From an uncultured Phycisphaerales bacterium (GTDB taxonomy: Bacteria > Planctomycetota > Phycisphaerae > UBA1845 > Fen-1342), in the NCBI GenBank assembly GCA_903914415.1, contig CAIWOY010000243.1:1-32009 (forward strand): a stretch of 32,009 nt of DNA, in the 5' to 3' direction. Numbering within the stretch: position 1 is the stretch's first letter; each line of letters opens with the position of its first letter. Below, piece after piece: positions 1 through 8,714 of the stretch. The notes under the pieces are model-generated. The model did not search any database, was not told where the DNA came from, and saw only the letters and a program-made list of their open reading frames with translations. The position numbers and the translations under genes were made by a program.

Positions 1-31
1 GCGACCGTCGCAACAGGCCGGAGACTGGAGC

Positions 32-1219
32 TTATGGGGACGCGAGCGGCCGGCTGGTGCTGGACTTCGAGACCACCTTGGCGCGCAGGTTCTCGACCCG
101 GCCGTCCTTGAGCTCGAACGTGCCCGCCGCGATCAGGTCCTTGTTCGTGCTACAGACCAGCTCCAACCGCGGCCCCACCGCTTGCAACGTCCACGAGCCC
201 AGCTTCATCGCTTCCTGAACGCGCTCGAAGACCAGCGCCGGCGGCAGCCAGTCGGCGCTGGCTTGGCGCAAGAGCCCGCCCTGGGCGGCGGCAAAGAAAT
301 CGGCCGCGGTCGCGAAACGCTGCCCCTGCGCGGACGCGCGCGCCAGGTAGACCGTCAGCGTGCGCGCGATGGCCTCCGCGTAGACGGCGTGCGTCGGGTC
401 CCGGGGCTGGTTCCGCCAGAAGTTCCGCCAAGCCGCGTCCAGCACCCGGGCGTCGGCCGTGAACTGCCGCGTCCAGCAGGCCTGCCACGACTCGCCCCGC
501 CCGGCGTCGCGCAGGCACGTCTCGAACGCCGGCCGGTAGCGGCCGTTGTCCGCGTGCATCAGGAAGTACACGAGCGACCACGCCTGGAGGTAGTTGCGGC
601 CGCTCCGCCGGTGGCTCTGCTCCATGTCCTGCGACCACTTGCCGCCGTCGATTTGCATGAACTCGGCGAGGGGCTTGAAGTTCGTGTTGTTATTGAACCC
701 GCCCTTGACGTCCTCGACGGCGTCCTCGGGCGCATGGCCAAAGACGTAGCTGTCGCCCGTGAACAGCGCGTTGCCGAAGTAGCACGCGAGACCTTCGTTC
801 GCCCAGAGGGGGACGTTTCCCTGGAGGACCTTATGGACGAACTGATGCGTCGCCTCGTGTTGCACGGCGGCCCAGTCGTGCTCCTTGATTCGCGTGCCAA
901 AGTACACGAGCAACTGGCTGCCGTTGTACACGCCGCCGGTGTGCCGGCCGCCGCGGGCCACGTACTCCGTGTGATTGCGGAACAGCCAGAGTTCCAGCTT
1001 GTCCTCCAGCAGCAGTTTGGGGGCTCGCGTGCGTTCCAGGTACGCGTCGAACAACACCTCGGTCCGCAGGTTCGCCTCGCGGGCGCAGTCCGGCCCCAGG
1101 TCGGTGCGCACGATGTAGTGGGTCGTCTCGTACGTCTGCCACTGCCCGCGCACGATCCCCCCGCCACCCGCCGCGGCCGCGAGCGCCAGCCACACGTGCA
1201 ACCTCAGCCCCCGCGCCAT
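32..1219 (-). CDS. Secreted gluzincin-like protein (DUF1570-type)
   Basis: A 395-residue protein with an N-terminal hydrophobic segment (about residues 8-22, rich in Leu and Ala) that reads as a signal peptide, so it is probably exported. Residues 121-125 are HEATH, a HExxH zinc-metallopeptidase motif, followed 20 residues later by WANEG, whose Glu142 fits the third zinc ligand of gluzincins. This arrangement is that of the DUF1570/peptidase MA-like proteins common in Planctomycetes. The ATG at 1219 was chosen because AGGAGG lies about 7 bases upstream and the signal peptide begins there; a longer reading frame to 1288 exists but adds a charged, unlikely leader. It lies 111 bases downstream of the ABC ATPase on the same strand and may share its transcript. 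The substrate is unknown. The family assignment is good; catalytic activity is inferred from the motif only. Confidence 0.8.
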   Translation of the reverse strand: MARGLRLHVWLALAAAAGGGGIVRGQWQTYETTHYIVRTDLGPDCAREANLRTEVLFDAYLERTRAPKLLLEDKLELWLFRNHTEYVARGGRHTGGVYNGSQLLVYFGTRIKEHDWAAVQHEATHQFVHKVLQGNVPLWANEGLACYFGNALFTGDSYVFGHAPEDAVEDVKGGFNNNTNFKPLAEFMQIDGGKWSQDMEQSHRRSGRNYLQAWSLVYFLMHADNGRYRPAFETCLRDAGRGESWQACWTRQFTADARVLDAAWRNFWRNQPRDPTHAVYAEAIARTLTVYLARASAQGQRFATAADFFAAAQGGLLRQASADWLPPALVFERVQEAMKLGSWTLQAVGPRLELVCSTNKDLIAAGTFELKDGRVENLRAKVVSKSSTSRPLASP

Positions 1220-1330
1220 GTACGCATTCCTCCTCGGAGGTGCCACGACGACGCCGGGGACCATTTCACGCGGCGGCATCGAATCCATCGTACCCGCCGG
1301 CGTGTCGAATCGGCAACAAAAATGTCCGCG

Positions 1331-2515
1331 TCACCCCGCCCCGTTGCCCAGGGTCACATTCGGCCCGTTCTCCCCCGCCTCGAAATAGTGCACGCGCTCC
1401 AGGTCCACCTGCATGACCGCCGGGGTCCCTTCCGCCACGCGGGCGTGCGCCTCGACCCGGCAGATGAGGTGGCCGTGCTTCGGCGTCCCGCAATAAACGT
1501 CCGTGCGATCGCCCAGCGGCTCGACTACTGAGACCTGCACGTTCAGGGTCGTGTGCGGCGGGGCGTCGGCCGCCGGCCGCAGCATCTCCGGCCGCACGCC
1601 CATCACAACGGGCTGGCCGACGAACCGGGCCAGCCGCTCCTGGTGCCGCGCGCTGACGGCCAGGCGGTGGTCCCCCTCATCGAACAGAAGCCGGTCGTTT
1701 TCCCGCAGCAGCCGCCCGGTGAGGAAATTCATCGGCGGCATGCCGACAAAGCCGGCCACGAAGCGGTTGACCGGCCGCTCGTAGACCTCGTACGGCGTTG
1801 CGCACTGGTGGATGACCCCGTCTTTCATCACCACCACGCGGTCGCCGAGGGTCATCGCCTCTTCCTGGTCGTGCGTGACGTACACGGTGGTAGTCTGCAC
1901 GCGACGGTGGAGCGCCTTCAGCTCCGCTCTCATGCCGATGCGCAGCTTTGCGTCCAGGTTCGACAGCGGCTCGTCGAACAGGAAGGCCTTCGGATAGCGC
2001 ACGATCGCGCGCCCGACCGCCACGCGCTGTCGCTGTCCGCCGGAGAGCGCCTTCGGCCGCCGCTCCAGAAGCTCGCGGATGCCGAGGATTTCGGCCGCGT
2101 CGCGCACGCGCCGGTCGATCGCGCGCCGCTCTTCGCGGGCCTTCTTCCAGTGTCCGTGCGCCACCAGGAAGCCCACGGGGTTGTCCCACGCCCCGAACTG
2201 GCGGCGGAGCAACAGTCCGAACGCCATGTTCTTGTAGACCGTCATGTGCGGGTAGAGGGCGTAGTTCTGAAAGACCATCGCGATGTCGCGGTCCTTGGGC
2301 GCGACCCCGTTGACGACGCGCTCGCCGATGCGAATCGTCCCGGCGGTGATATCCTCGAGGCCGGCGATCATCCGTAGCGTCGTGCTCTTGCCGCAGCCGG
2401 AGGGGCCGACGAGGACGACGAATTCGCGGTCGCGGATCTGGAGGCTGACGCCATCGACGGCCTTCACGTCGCCCGGGTAGACCTTGCTCACGTTCTCGAG
2501 GATGACTTCCGCCAT
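1331..2515 (-). CDS. ABC transporter ATP-binding protein, MalK/UgpC type
   Basis: A 394-residue ATPase subunit of the carbohydrate-import class. Visible motifs are Walker [10 protein letters not shown] (37-45), the Q-loop in [10 protein letters not shown] (81-90), signature LSGGQRQR (from 158), Walker B FLFDEP (178-183), D-loop SNLD and the H-loop His215. About 150 residues follow, matching the regulatory TOBE region of MalK/UgpC proteins. No permease or binding protein is adjacent, so it probably serves several unlinked sugar importers, as MsmK/UgpC proteins do. Residues about 104-132 form an extra Trp/Arg-rich stretch in the helical subdomain not expected in MalK relatives. The ATG at 2515 was chosen because the domain begins immediately after it; GAGG lies upstream. 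Substrate cannot be read from sequence. Confidence 0.92.
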   Translation of the reverse strand: MAEVILENVSKVYPGDVKAVDGVSLQIRDREFVVLVGPSGCGKSTTLRMIAGLEDITAGTIRIGERVVNGVAPKDRDIAMVFQNYALYPHMTVYKNMAFGLLLRRQFGAWDNPVGFLVAHGHWKKAREERRAIDRRVRDAAEILGIRELLERRPKALSGGQRQRVAVGRAIVRYPKAFLFDEPLSNLDAKLRIGMRAELKALHRRVQTTTVYVTHDQEEAMTLGDRVVVMKDGVIHQCATPYEVYERPVNRFVAGFVGMPPMNFLTGRLLRENDRLLFDEGDHRLAVSARHQERLARFVGQPVVMGVRPEMLRPAADAPPHTTLNVQVSVVEPLGDRTDVYCGTPKHGHLICRVEAHARVAEGTPAVMQVDLERVHYFEAGENGPNVTLGNGAG

Positions 2516-2572
2516 GATCGCCTCGCCGCCCGGGCCCTCAAAGCCGCCGCGAACCCCGATTGGGTCGTGCTG

Positions 2573-2602
2573 AATATACGAGTCGGCGGACGCGCCAGTC
2601 AA
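2573..2602 (-). promoter_or_regulatory. Sigma70-like promoter for the ABC ATPase gene
   Basis: Read on the minus strand, TTGACT (2597-2602) is followed after 18 bases by TATATT (2573-2578). Both boxes match five of six consensus bases. Transcription would start near 2566, about 50 bases before the ATG at 2515. Confidence 0.55.
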
Positions 2603-2739
2603 GCAACCCGCGATCCAGCCGGGAGTTCGAGGCGTCCGTCGCCAGCCGCCGCGCGGTATACTCACCCTGCAACGGCGTGGTCGCCAGCGCCGCAGCGCAG
2701 CGGCCGATCCCCGCGGCCATTCTGTCGGAGAGCCCAGCC

Positions 2740-3774
2740 ATGATCGGAGTTGCCGCCGCGCGCGAGTTGTTCGCCTTTAACGACTGGGGGCGGGACGGCC
2801 TGCTGGCCCTGGCGGCGCCGCTGAGCGACCGCCAACTCGACCAGCCGTTTGCGATGGGGGCCGGGTCGCTGCGGGCCACGCTGCAACACCACTACGGGGC
2901 CGAGCGGGCCTGGGCCCAGCGCACCGACACGCCGGGGGCCGCGATGCTGCCGCGGGCGGACACGCTAACCGCCGTCGCGGATCTGACGCGTGCCGCGCAG
3001 GCCCTGGCCGACGCACGCCGCGCGTGGCTCGCCACGGTGTCCGACGGCGACCTGCGGCGTGATGTCGCGTACGCCGATCGGGACGCGAAAACCCAGACCA
3101 ACGCCCTGGGCGACATCCTGCTGCACGTGTGCAACCACGGCGTGCACCACCGCGCGCAGGCGGTCAACATGCTGCGCCACATCGGCGCTGCCCTCCCCAA
3201 GCCCGGCGTGGACTACATTTTCATGAGGATCGAGCAATTCGCGGCCATGCCGCCGTGTCCGCCGCCGCCGCTCGACCTCGAATCGGTGCGCACGTACTAC
3301 GCGTATGCGGACTGGGCGCGCGAGCGGGTGCACGCCGCCGCAGCGAGTCTGAGCGACGCGCAGCTCGACCGCCCGTTCGAGATCGGTATGGGAAGCGTGC
3401 GCGCCACGCTCGCACATATTCGCAACGCGGAGCAATGGTGGCTGGAGAACTGGACGCGCGGCCCGGGCCGGCTCTTTCCCATCAGCGATGCGCGCGTGCC
3501 CGTGACGAAGCTGACGGCGCTGTTCGACGAGACCCGCGCCGCCCGAGACCGGTTTTTCGACGGGCTGGGTGATGCCGACCTGTTGCGGCCGACCACGGCG
3601 ACGCCTCGGCCCGCCGACTACCGCACGTTTCCGCTCGGCGTCACGATGCTCCAGCTCTGCTGCCACGGCACGCACCATCGCGCGCAAGTCCTGAACATGT
3701 TCCGCCAGCTCGGTGCGCCGGTGCCTGCGCTGGACTACATCAGTATGCTGCGAGAGCAACGACCGGCACACTGA
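2740..3774 (+). CDS. Tandem DinB-domain protein
   Basis: A 344-residue protein made of two consecutive DinB/YfiT-like four-helix domains. Domain 1 (about 1-165) has His50/51 in helix 2 and HGVHHRAQ (133-140); domain 2 (about 180-338) has His226 and HGTHHRAQ (309-316). Each set supplies the three histidines that bind a divalent metal in this family. Both domains share the phrases L(S)DxQLDxPFxxGxGSxRATL and DYIxMxxxQ, so the protein looks like an internal duplication. DinB-like proteins include thiol transferases such as bacillithiol transferases; no specific reaction can be assigned here. The ATG at 2740 has GGAG upstream and begins at domain 1; the frame is open further upstream but that part looks non-coding. 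A TATACT box at 2657-2662 could be its -10 element. It precedes the RidA gene by 43 bases. Confidence 0.85.
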   Translation: MIGVAAARELFAFNDWGRDGLLALAAPLSDRQLDQPFAMGAGSLRATLQHHYGAERAWAQRTDTPGAAMLPRADTLTAVADLTRAAQALADARRAWLATVSDGDLRRDVAYADRDAKTQTNALGDILLHVCNHGVHHRAQAVNMLRHIGAALPKPGVDYIFMRIEQFAAMPPCPPPPLDLESVRTYYAYADWARERVHAAAASLSDAQLDRPFEIGMGSVRATLAHIRNAEQWWLENWTRGPGRLFPISDARVPVTKLTALFDETRAARDRFFDGLGDADLLRPTTATPRPADYRTFPLGVTMLQLCCHGTHHRAQVLNMFRQLGAPVPALDYISMLREQRPAH

Positions 3775-3817
3775 CCGCCGAGGCGGCCGATGGAGCCGGA
3801 CGGGACGGAGACAGGGC

Positions 3818-4207
3818 ATGACCGCGTTTGAGCGCGTGTACTCCGGTGCACCGTGGGAGGCCAAGATCGGTTACTGCCGGGCGCTGCGTGCCGGTCAACT
3901 CGTGTTCGTGACCGGCACGGCATCGGTCGACGAGCAGGGCCGCACGTTCGCCCCCGGCGATGGCTACCAGCAGGCCCGCCGGTGCTGCGAGATCATCCAG
4001 CGGTCGCTGGCGCAGCTCGGCGTCGAAATGCGGCACGTCGTGCGCACCCGGATGTTCGTGACGGACATCCGGCGATGGGAGGAATTCGGCCGCGCGCACC
4101 GCGAATTCTTCGGCGAACACCCGCCCTGCACGACGATGGTCGAAATCAAGAGCCTGATCAACCCGGAGATGCTGATCGAGATCGAGGTCGATGCGGTTTG
4201 CTCATAG
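3818..4207 (+). CDS. RidA family protein (reactive intermediate deaminase-like)
   Basis: A 129-residue protein of typical RidA/YjgF length. The family pattern is visible as GQLVFVTGTAS near residue 27, VVRTRMFVTDI with the conserved Arg used for carboxylate binding, and the C-terminal IEIEVDAV. Canonical members hydrolyse reactive enamine/imine intermediates released by PLP enzymes, in the cytoplasm; subfamilies differ in substrate, so activity on 2-aminoacrylate is not assured. The ATG at 3818 was chosen because GGAG sits 7 bases upstream and the domain starts at once. It follows the DinB gene by 43 bases and precedes thiC, which appears to have its own promoter. The neighbourhood does not define a pathway. 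Confidence 0.88.
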   Translation: MTAFERVYSGAPWEAKIGYCRALRAGQLVFVTGTASVDEQGRTFAPGDGYQQARRCCEIIQRSLAQLGVEMRHVVRTRMFVTDIRRWEEFGRAHREFFGEHPPCTTMVEIKSLINPEMLIEIEVDAVCS

Positions 4208-4278
4208 GGTGGCGGCGAGGGACCACGCCCAGACAGCGACTACCCACGACACGGGGGCGGGCCAGCGGGGCCTGTCGA

Positions 4279-4287
4279 TGGTAAAAT
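4279..4287 (+). promoter_or_regulatory. Extended -10 promoter for thiC
   Basis: TGG followed by TAAAAT gives an extended -10 element (TGnTAnAAT type) with no clear -35 box. A transcript would begin near 4294, leaving about 40 bases before the GTG at 4336. I see no thi-box (TPP riboswitch) between here and the gene. Confidence 0.4.
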
Positions 4288-4335
4288 CAAATGCCTGCGA
4301 ACGTCGTGGACGGGCTTGGGGACTGGAGACGTGCC

Positions 4336-5808
4336 GTGACGCAGCTTGAAGCCGCCCGCAAGGGCATCATCACGCCGGCGATGCAACGCGTCGCCGAACG
4401 CGAAAACGCCGCGCCCGATTTCATCCGCCAGCAGCTTGCCGCCGGCCGCCTCGTCATCCCCGCGAACGTGCGCCACCTGGCCGGCAGCGGCGGGCAGCCC
4501 GAATCGCGTATTGCGAATGACGAAGCGAAGGCGACGAACGCCGAAGCGCCGGCCATTCGGCATTCGCCATTCGGCATTCCGAATTCCCTGTGGGTCAACC
4601 AGACCGTCGCCCAGCGCCGCACGTGGCTCGACAGCCCCGACCACCTGCGCGGCGCGCGGGCTCCGAAGCGGCTCGACCCGGCCGGCATCGGCCGCGCCGT
4701 CACGACCAAGATCAACGCGAACCTCGGCGCCTCGCCCCTATCGAGCGACATGCCGCAGGAGCTCTGCAAGCTCCGCGTGGCCCTGCTGTACGGCGCGGAC
4801 ACCGTCATGGACCTTTCGACCGGCGGCGACCTCGACGCCACGCGCCAGGCCATGATCGACCACAGCACGGCCCCGGTCGGCACGGTCCCGATTTACAGCA
4901 TGATCATCGGCCGCACGATCGAGGAGCTCGATCACGACACGATTCTCAAGACCCTCGAACGCCAGGCCCAACAGGGCGTCGATTTCTTCACCATCCACGC
5001 CGGCATTCTGCGCGAGCACCTGCCGCTGATTCGCCGCCGCACGCAGGGTCTGGTCAGCCGTGGCGGGTCGCTGCTGGCCAAGTGGATGCTGCGCCGCAAC
5101 CAGCAGAACCCGATGTACGAGTTGTTCGACGAGATCAGCGCCCTGATGCGGCAGTACGACGTGACCTACTCGCTCGGCGACGGCGTGCGGCCCGGCTGCC
5201 TCGCCGACGCCAGCGACCCCGCGCAGCTTGCGGAGCTGCACGTCCTCGGCGAGCTGGTGCAGCGCGCCCGCGCGGCCGGCGTGCAGGTCATGGTCGAGGG
5301 GCCGGGGCACATCCCGCTCAACGAGGTCGCGTTCAACATGGAGACGCAACGCCGCGTCTGCGATGACGCCCCGTTCTACGTGCTCGGCCCCGTCGTCAGC
5401 GACGTGTTCCCGGGTTACGACCACATCACCAGTGCGATCGGCGCCGCCGAGGCGGCCCGCGCCGGCGCCGCCATGCTGTGCTACGTCACGCCGAGCGAGC
5501 ACGTCGCGCTGCCCGATCTGGAGGACGTGCGGGCGGGGTGCATCGCCTACAAGATCGCCGCCCACGCGGGCGACGTGGCCCGCGGCATCGCGGGGGCGCG
5601 CGACTGGGACGACGCGATGGCCCGGGCACGCGCGCAGTTGAACTGGACGCGGCAATTCGAGCTGGCGTTCGACGGCGAAACGGCCGCCAAGCGGCGCGAC
5701 AAGACTCTGACGGACGACGCCGACTTCTGCTCGATGTGCGGCCGCGACTGGTGCAGCCAGCGGATCAGCCGGGAACTCTCGAGCGACCGGCCGGCGCGCG
5801 AGCGTTAA
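4336..5808 (+). CDS. thiC: Phosphomethylpyrimidine synthase ThiC
   Basis: ThiC converts aminoimidazole ribotide to HMP-phosphate for thiamine synthesis, using a 4Fe-4S cluster and S-adenosylmethionine. The 490-residue product has the family's N-terminal TQLEAARKGIITPAM, the TKINANLGAS stretch, VSRGGS, SLGDGVRPG, EGPGHIPLNE, YVTPSEHVALPD, and a C-terminal CX2CX4C cluster motif (Cys465, Cys468, Cys473). The GTG at 4336 is preferred over the ATG at 4291: GGAG lies 7 bases before it and ThiC proteins conventionally begin with MTQxEAA. Between the N-terminal region and TKINANLG there is an abnormal expansion; residues about 56-84 (4501-4587) are encoded by a short repeat of ATTCGGCATTC-like units rather than by family sequence, and a further novel stretch follows it. 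The catalytic core looks intact. Confidence 0.96.
   Translation: MTQLEAARKGIITPAMQRVAERENAAPDFIRQQLAAGRLVIPANVRHLAGSGGQPESRIANDEAKATNAEAPAIRHSPFGIPNSLWVNQTVAQRRTWLDSPDHLRGARAPKRLDPAGIGRAVTTKINANLGASPLSSDMPQELCKLRVALLYGADTVMDLSTGGDLDATRQAMIDHSTAPVGTVPIYSMIIGRTIEELDHDTILKTLERQAQQGVDFFTIHAGILREHLPLIRRRTQGLVSRGGSLLAKWMLRRNQQNPMYELFDEISALMRQYDVTYSLGDGVRPGCLADASDPAQLAELHVLGELVQRARAAGVQVMVEGPGHIPLNEVAFNMETQRRVCDDAPFYVLGPVVSDVFPGYDHITSAIGAAEAARAGAAMLCYVTPSEHVALPDLEDVRAGCIAYKIAAHAGDVARGIAGARDWDDAMARARAQLNWTRQFELAFDGETAAKRRDKTLTDDADFCSMCGRDWCSQRISRELSSDRPARER
4498..4590 (+). repeat. In-frame simple-repeat insertion in thiC
   Basis: This stretch contains imperfect repeats of CATTCGGCATTCGCCATTC type and has lower GC than the flanking codons. 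It reads in frame through thiC and contributes a segment ending in AIRHSPFGIPNS. Comparable ThiC proteins, such as the Thermotoga one as I recall it, have no counterpart here. Such units resemble dispersed repeats I associate with Planctomycetes, which is recall and not a search result. Confidence 0.7.
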
Positions 5809-6051
5809 GTCTGCCTAACAGAACCCCCCTCCCTCTTAGGGAGGGGCTGGGGGAGGGTCAAGACGCCCGAGTTTTGATAGGCACTCTAAATCACCGTGCG
5901 CGCTCGTGCGACGACAATCCGAGCCGCGACCGGCAGGGAGCGCCCCGCGGAGCATCAGACGCCCGGCCGACGACACCAGCGGGCTTCCGGCGACGCGCTG
6001 CTCGCACGAACGCGGTCCAAGCCAACCGGGCCCGACAACGCCGCCTGACGT
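5809..6051. other. Gene-free gap between thiC and comEC with repeats
   Basis: thiC and comEC converge here. Besides the C-rich repeat at 5822-5861, the gap holds GAGCCGCGACCGGCAGGGAG (5921-5940), which resembles another dispersed repeat family recalled from Planctomycetes. The remainder shows no convincing gene on either strand. Confidence 0.6.
5822..5861 (+). repeat. C-rich/G-rich palindromic repeat, diverged copy A
   Basis: The segment reads CCCCCCTCCCTCTTAGGGAG and onward to GGGGGAGGGTCA. It matches the 41-bp repeats at 18102-18142 and 22328-22368 (opposite orientation) except for two substitutions and one missing G. Its CCCTCCCT/AGGGAGGG core is self-complementary. It lies 14 bases after the thiC stop and could incidentally form a strong hairpin downstream of thiC. 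Confidence 0.85.
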
Positions 6052-8682
6052 CTACGGCGTGACCAGCAAGCGGCCGTCGGGCGTGATCCGCACCGCCACG
6101 GCACCCGCGTCACGCGTCGCGATGACCCGCACATCCGCCCCCAACGCGCTGGACACCGCCTGCACGACTTTCGGCCGCGGCGTACGTGTCGAAACCACGA
6201 CCACGCTCGGCGAGACGGCCGCATAGAACGCTTCCGTCACCCGCTGGATCACCGAGCCGTGATGCGGCGTGACCAGCACGTCGGCGTGCAACGTGATGCG
6301 GCCCGCGCGGGCGCTCTCCAGCAACGCGTTCATCGCCTCCCGCTCGATGTCGCCGGTGAGGAGGATCGAACGCCCCGCAATGGTGACGCGCACGACCAAC
6401 GCAGTATCGTTGGCTTTCCAACTCGCCGCGAGATCGTCCGGCGGCCAGAGGACCTCAAGCTCTGCGTCGCCGACGCGGAGCCGATCGCCGGCCCGCAGAA
6501 TCTCCGGCGCCGGCGTGCCGGGCGGAAGCCGCGCTAGTAGCTGGTGGAGCGCCTCGCCGGGCGCACCCTGCCGCGCAAAGTAGGAATTCGTCATCCAGCG
6601 GCCGACGGGCAGCCGTTGGAGCAACGTCGGCAGCCCGCTGTAGTGGTCAAAGTTGGCGTGCGAAAGGAGCGCCGCCTCCACGCGCCGCGCGCCCAGCGTC
6701 CGTAGTGCGTCCACTGCCACCTGCCCCGCATCCGAGTTCGTGTCTGTGCCCACGTCAATCATGGCGGCGCGGCGATCGGGCGTCGTCAGCAGCGTGGCAT
6801 TGCCGTTGCCGACCGCCAGCACGTGCACGCAGTACTCCGCCGCATCGCTGTGCGCCGGCCACGCAATCCACGCGACCCACGACAGCGTGCCCAGCGCCAC
6901 GAGGCCGCCGGCAACCCCAAGCAGCAGGCGACCGCGGCGCGTGTGCGCCGCCCGTTCCAGCGGCAGGAGTGCCGGCAACACCCGCACATCCTCGAAATCC
7001 CGCGCACTACGGCCCAGCGCGACGTAAACCAGGGCCAGGGCCGCGTAGCTGGCGGCCACGAAGCCCAACGGCGGGCGCTGGCATTCGACTATCGCGTGCG
7101 GCATGTAGTTGAACAGGCCCACGAGCCACAGCAGAACATCCGTCATGTGGTGCAGTGCCACGCCGACCACAGCCCCGAGCGGCGGTACGACCGCATGCGC
7201 CAGCATGGCGACGAAGCTTAGTAGCGTGATCGCGATCACGAGCGGCGTCGCCAGAAGCGCGCCCAGCCAGCCCCACGGAGCCACGCGCTGGAAATGCCAC
7301 ATCACGAGCGGACACGAGATCAGCCAGGCATACATGCTGACGAGCGCCAGGACCAGCGACGCATGCCCCAGCTTCCGGCACACGAGGCGCAGGAAGGTGT
7401 TCGGCTCCGGCGCTAGTGCGGGAACACCGGCCGGCCGCAGGAATACGTAGCGTATGTCGGGCGCGAAAACGAAGAGGCCCGCGACCAGAAAGAAAGAGAG
7501 CTGGAACCCCGCGCGGAACAGTTCCAGCGGGTTGCACAGCAGCACGAAGCCCGCCGCCAGCGCCAGCCAGTTCGCGACGCACATCGGGCGCCGCGTGACG
7601 GCGGCCAGCGCGACCAGCACGCCTGCCACCGTCGCGCGCAGGACCGGGGCATTCGGTTCCGCGACCAGTGCGAAGAGCAGGATGGCCACGACCGCCGACA
7701 CAGCCGCCACGACGGAGCCTTGACGCAGAAAACGGCGCACAAACCACCACGTCGCGCCGGCCAGCAGCGATACGTTGAACCCGCTGACTGCCAGGAAATG
7801 CATGCCGCCGGCGCGCAGGAACGCGTCGTTGATCTTCTGATCGACGGCCCTGCGCTGCCCCAGCACCATCGTGTCGAGCAGACGGCCCGACGGGTCGCCC
7901 TCCCAGTCCGCGTACGGCTCGAACAGCAGACTGCGGGCCACGCTGCGCACCGTCGTCACCACGCGATACCCCCACGCCGGGGATTCCGGTAGGACCGCCA
8001 CGTGCTCGGCCCCCTCGACGCTCAGCCCGGCGTCGATCCCCTGCTGCTCATACCAGCGCGACCAGTCAAACTCGCCCGGATTCCGCGGCTGCATCGGAAC
8101 GTACAGCTTGCCCGTCACCTGCACGCGCTGGCCCAGTTGCAGCTTGAGACCCTCCGCCTCGACGTTGACGCGCACGTTGCCGACCACCGGCGTCGGCGGC
8201 ACCGTCACCCGCAACTCGTCCAGCGCGAGCACAAACTGCGTCCGCGGCGGCGGATCAAACGGCAAAAAGGGGTTCAGCTTCAGCGGCGGGCGGACGATCG
8301 GCGCCGTCACGATCCGACCGGCGACCCGCGTGAGCACCGGCTCCGCGGCCAACGCGTGGACGACGTGGTTCGGCGGCCTGTCAATGGCCACCTGGTGCCG
8401 CAGGAAACCGACCGCCAGCGCCATGCCGACGACGAGCACGTTGAGCCCGAGCGCTCCGCGCGCGTACCGCCGGACGACCAGGATCAGCGCGAACACGACC
8501 ACGGGCGCAGCCAGCAGGACCCCGCGGGCAGCACCCGTCACGACGCCGAGCTCGTCTGACAGCCAGATCCCCGCCATCAGCGCGACCGCCGGCCACAGCA
8601 GCGGCGCAGGTCGCGGCGGCCGGCGCAGCAACGCGGCGGCCGCGTCCCGTTGAGCCCCGAGCGTGCTCCCCGGCGATTCCAT
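6052..8682 (-). CDS. comEC: ComEC/Rec2-type DNA uptake channel
   Basis: An 876-residue inner-membrane protein with the three-part ComEC layout: an N-terminal DUF4131 region with membrane segments and a soluble OB-like part (about 25-270), the central multi-pass competence domain beginning near the GGMHFLAVSGFNVSLLAG signature, and a C-terminal metallo-beta-lactamase-like domain (about 620-876) with MIDVGTDTNSD, SHANFDH, LLTGDIE and HHGS motifs. ComEC moves single-stranded DNA across the inner membrane during transformation; the C-terminal domain is thought to degrade the other strand. The start at 8682 gives the conserved N-terminus and lies 32 bases after purE, suggesting one transcript. The usual DVGQGDA of the lactamase domain is altered to AVGNGNA. 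No other competence gene is in the window. Confidence 0.93.
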   Translation of the reverse strand: MESPGSTLGAQRDAAAALLRRPPRPAPLLWPAVALMAGIWLSDELGVVTGAARGVLLAAPVVVFALILVVRRYARGALGLNVLVVGMALAVGFLRHQVAIDRPPNHVVHALAAEPVLTRVAGRIVTAPIVRPPLKLNPFLPFDPPPRTQFVLALDELRVTVPPTPVVGNVRVNVEAEGLKLQLGQRVQVTGKLYVPMQPRNPGEFDWSRWYEQQGIDAGLSVEGAEHVAVLPESPAWGYRVVTTVRSVARSLLFEPYADWEGDPSGRLLDTMVLGQRRAVDQKINDAFLRAGGMHFLAVSGFNVSLLAGATWWFVRRFLRQGSVVAAVSAVVAILLFALVAEPNAPVLRATVAGVLVALAAVTRRPMCVANWLALAAGFVLLCNPLELFRAGFQLSFFLVAGLFVFAPDIRYVFLRPAGVPALAPEPNTFLRLVCRKLGHASLVLALVSMYAWLISCPLVMWHFQRVAPWGWLGALLATPLVIAITLLSFVAMLAHAVVPPLGAVVGVALHHMTDVLLWLVGLFNYMPHAIVECQRPPLGFVAASYAALALVYVALGRSARDFEDVRVLPALLPLERAAHTRRGRLLLGVAGGLVALGTLSWVAWIAWPAHSDAAEYCVHVLAVGNGNATLLTTPDRRAAMIDVGTDTNSDAGQVAVDALRTLGARRVEAALLSHANFDHYSGLPTLLQRLPVGRWMTNSYFARQGAPGEALHQLLARLPPGTPAPEILRAGDRLRVGDAELEVLWPPDDLAASWKANDTALVVRVTIAGRSILLTGDIEREAMNALLESARAGRITLHADVLVTPHHGSVIQRVTEAFYAAVSPSVVVVSTRTPRPKVVQAVSSALGADVRVIATRDAGAVAVRITPDGRLLVTP

Positions 8683-8714
8683 GCCGCGAAATGTAGCACG
8701 CGTGCCGGAGGTTG

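Noticed and set aside
4208-4335. TPP riboswitch before thiC
   Set aside because: I found no CTGAGA-type thi-box or matching helices; the leader is only about 40 bases if the predicted promoter is right.
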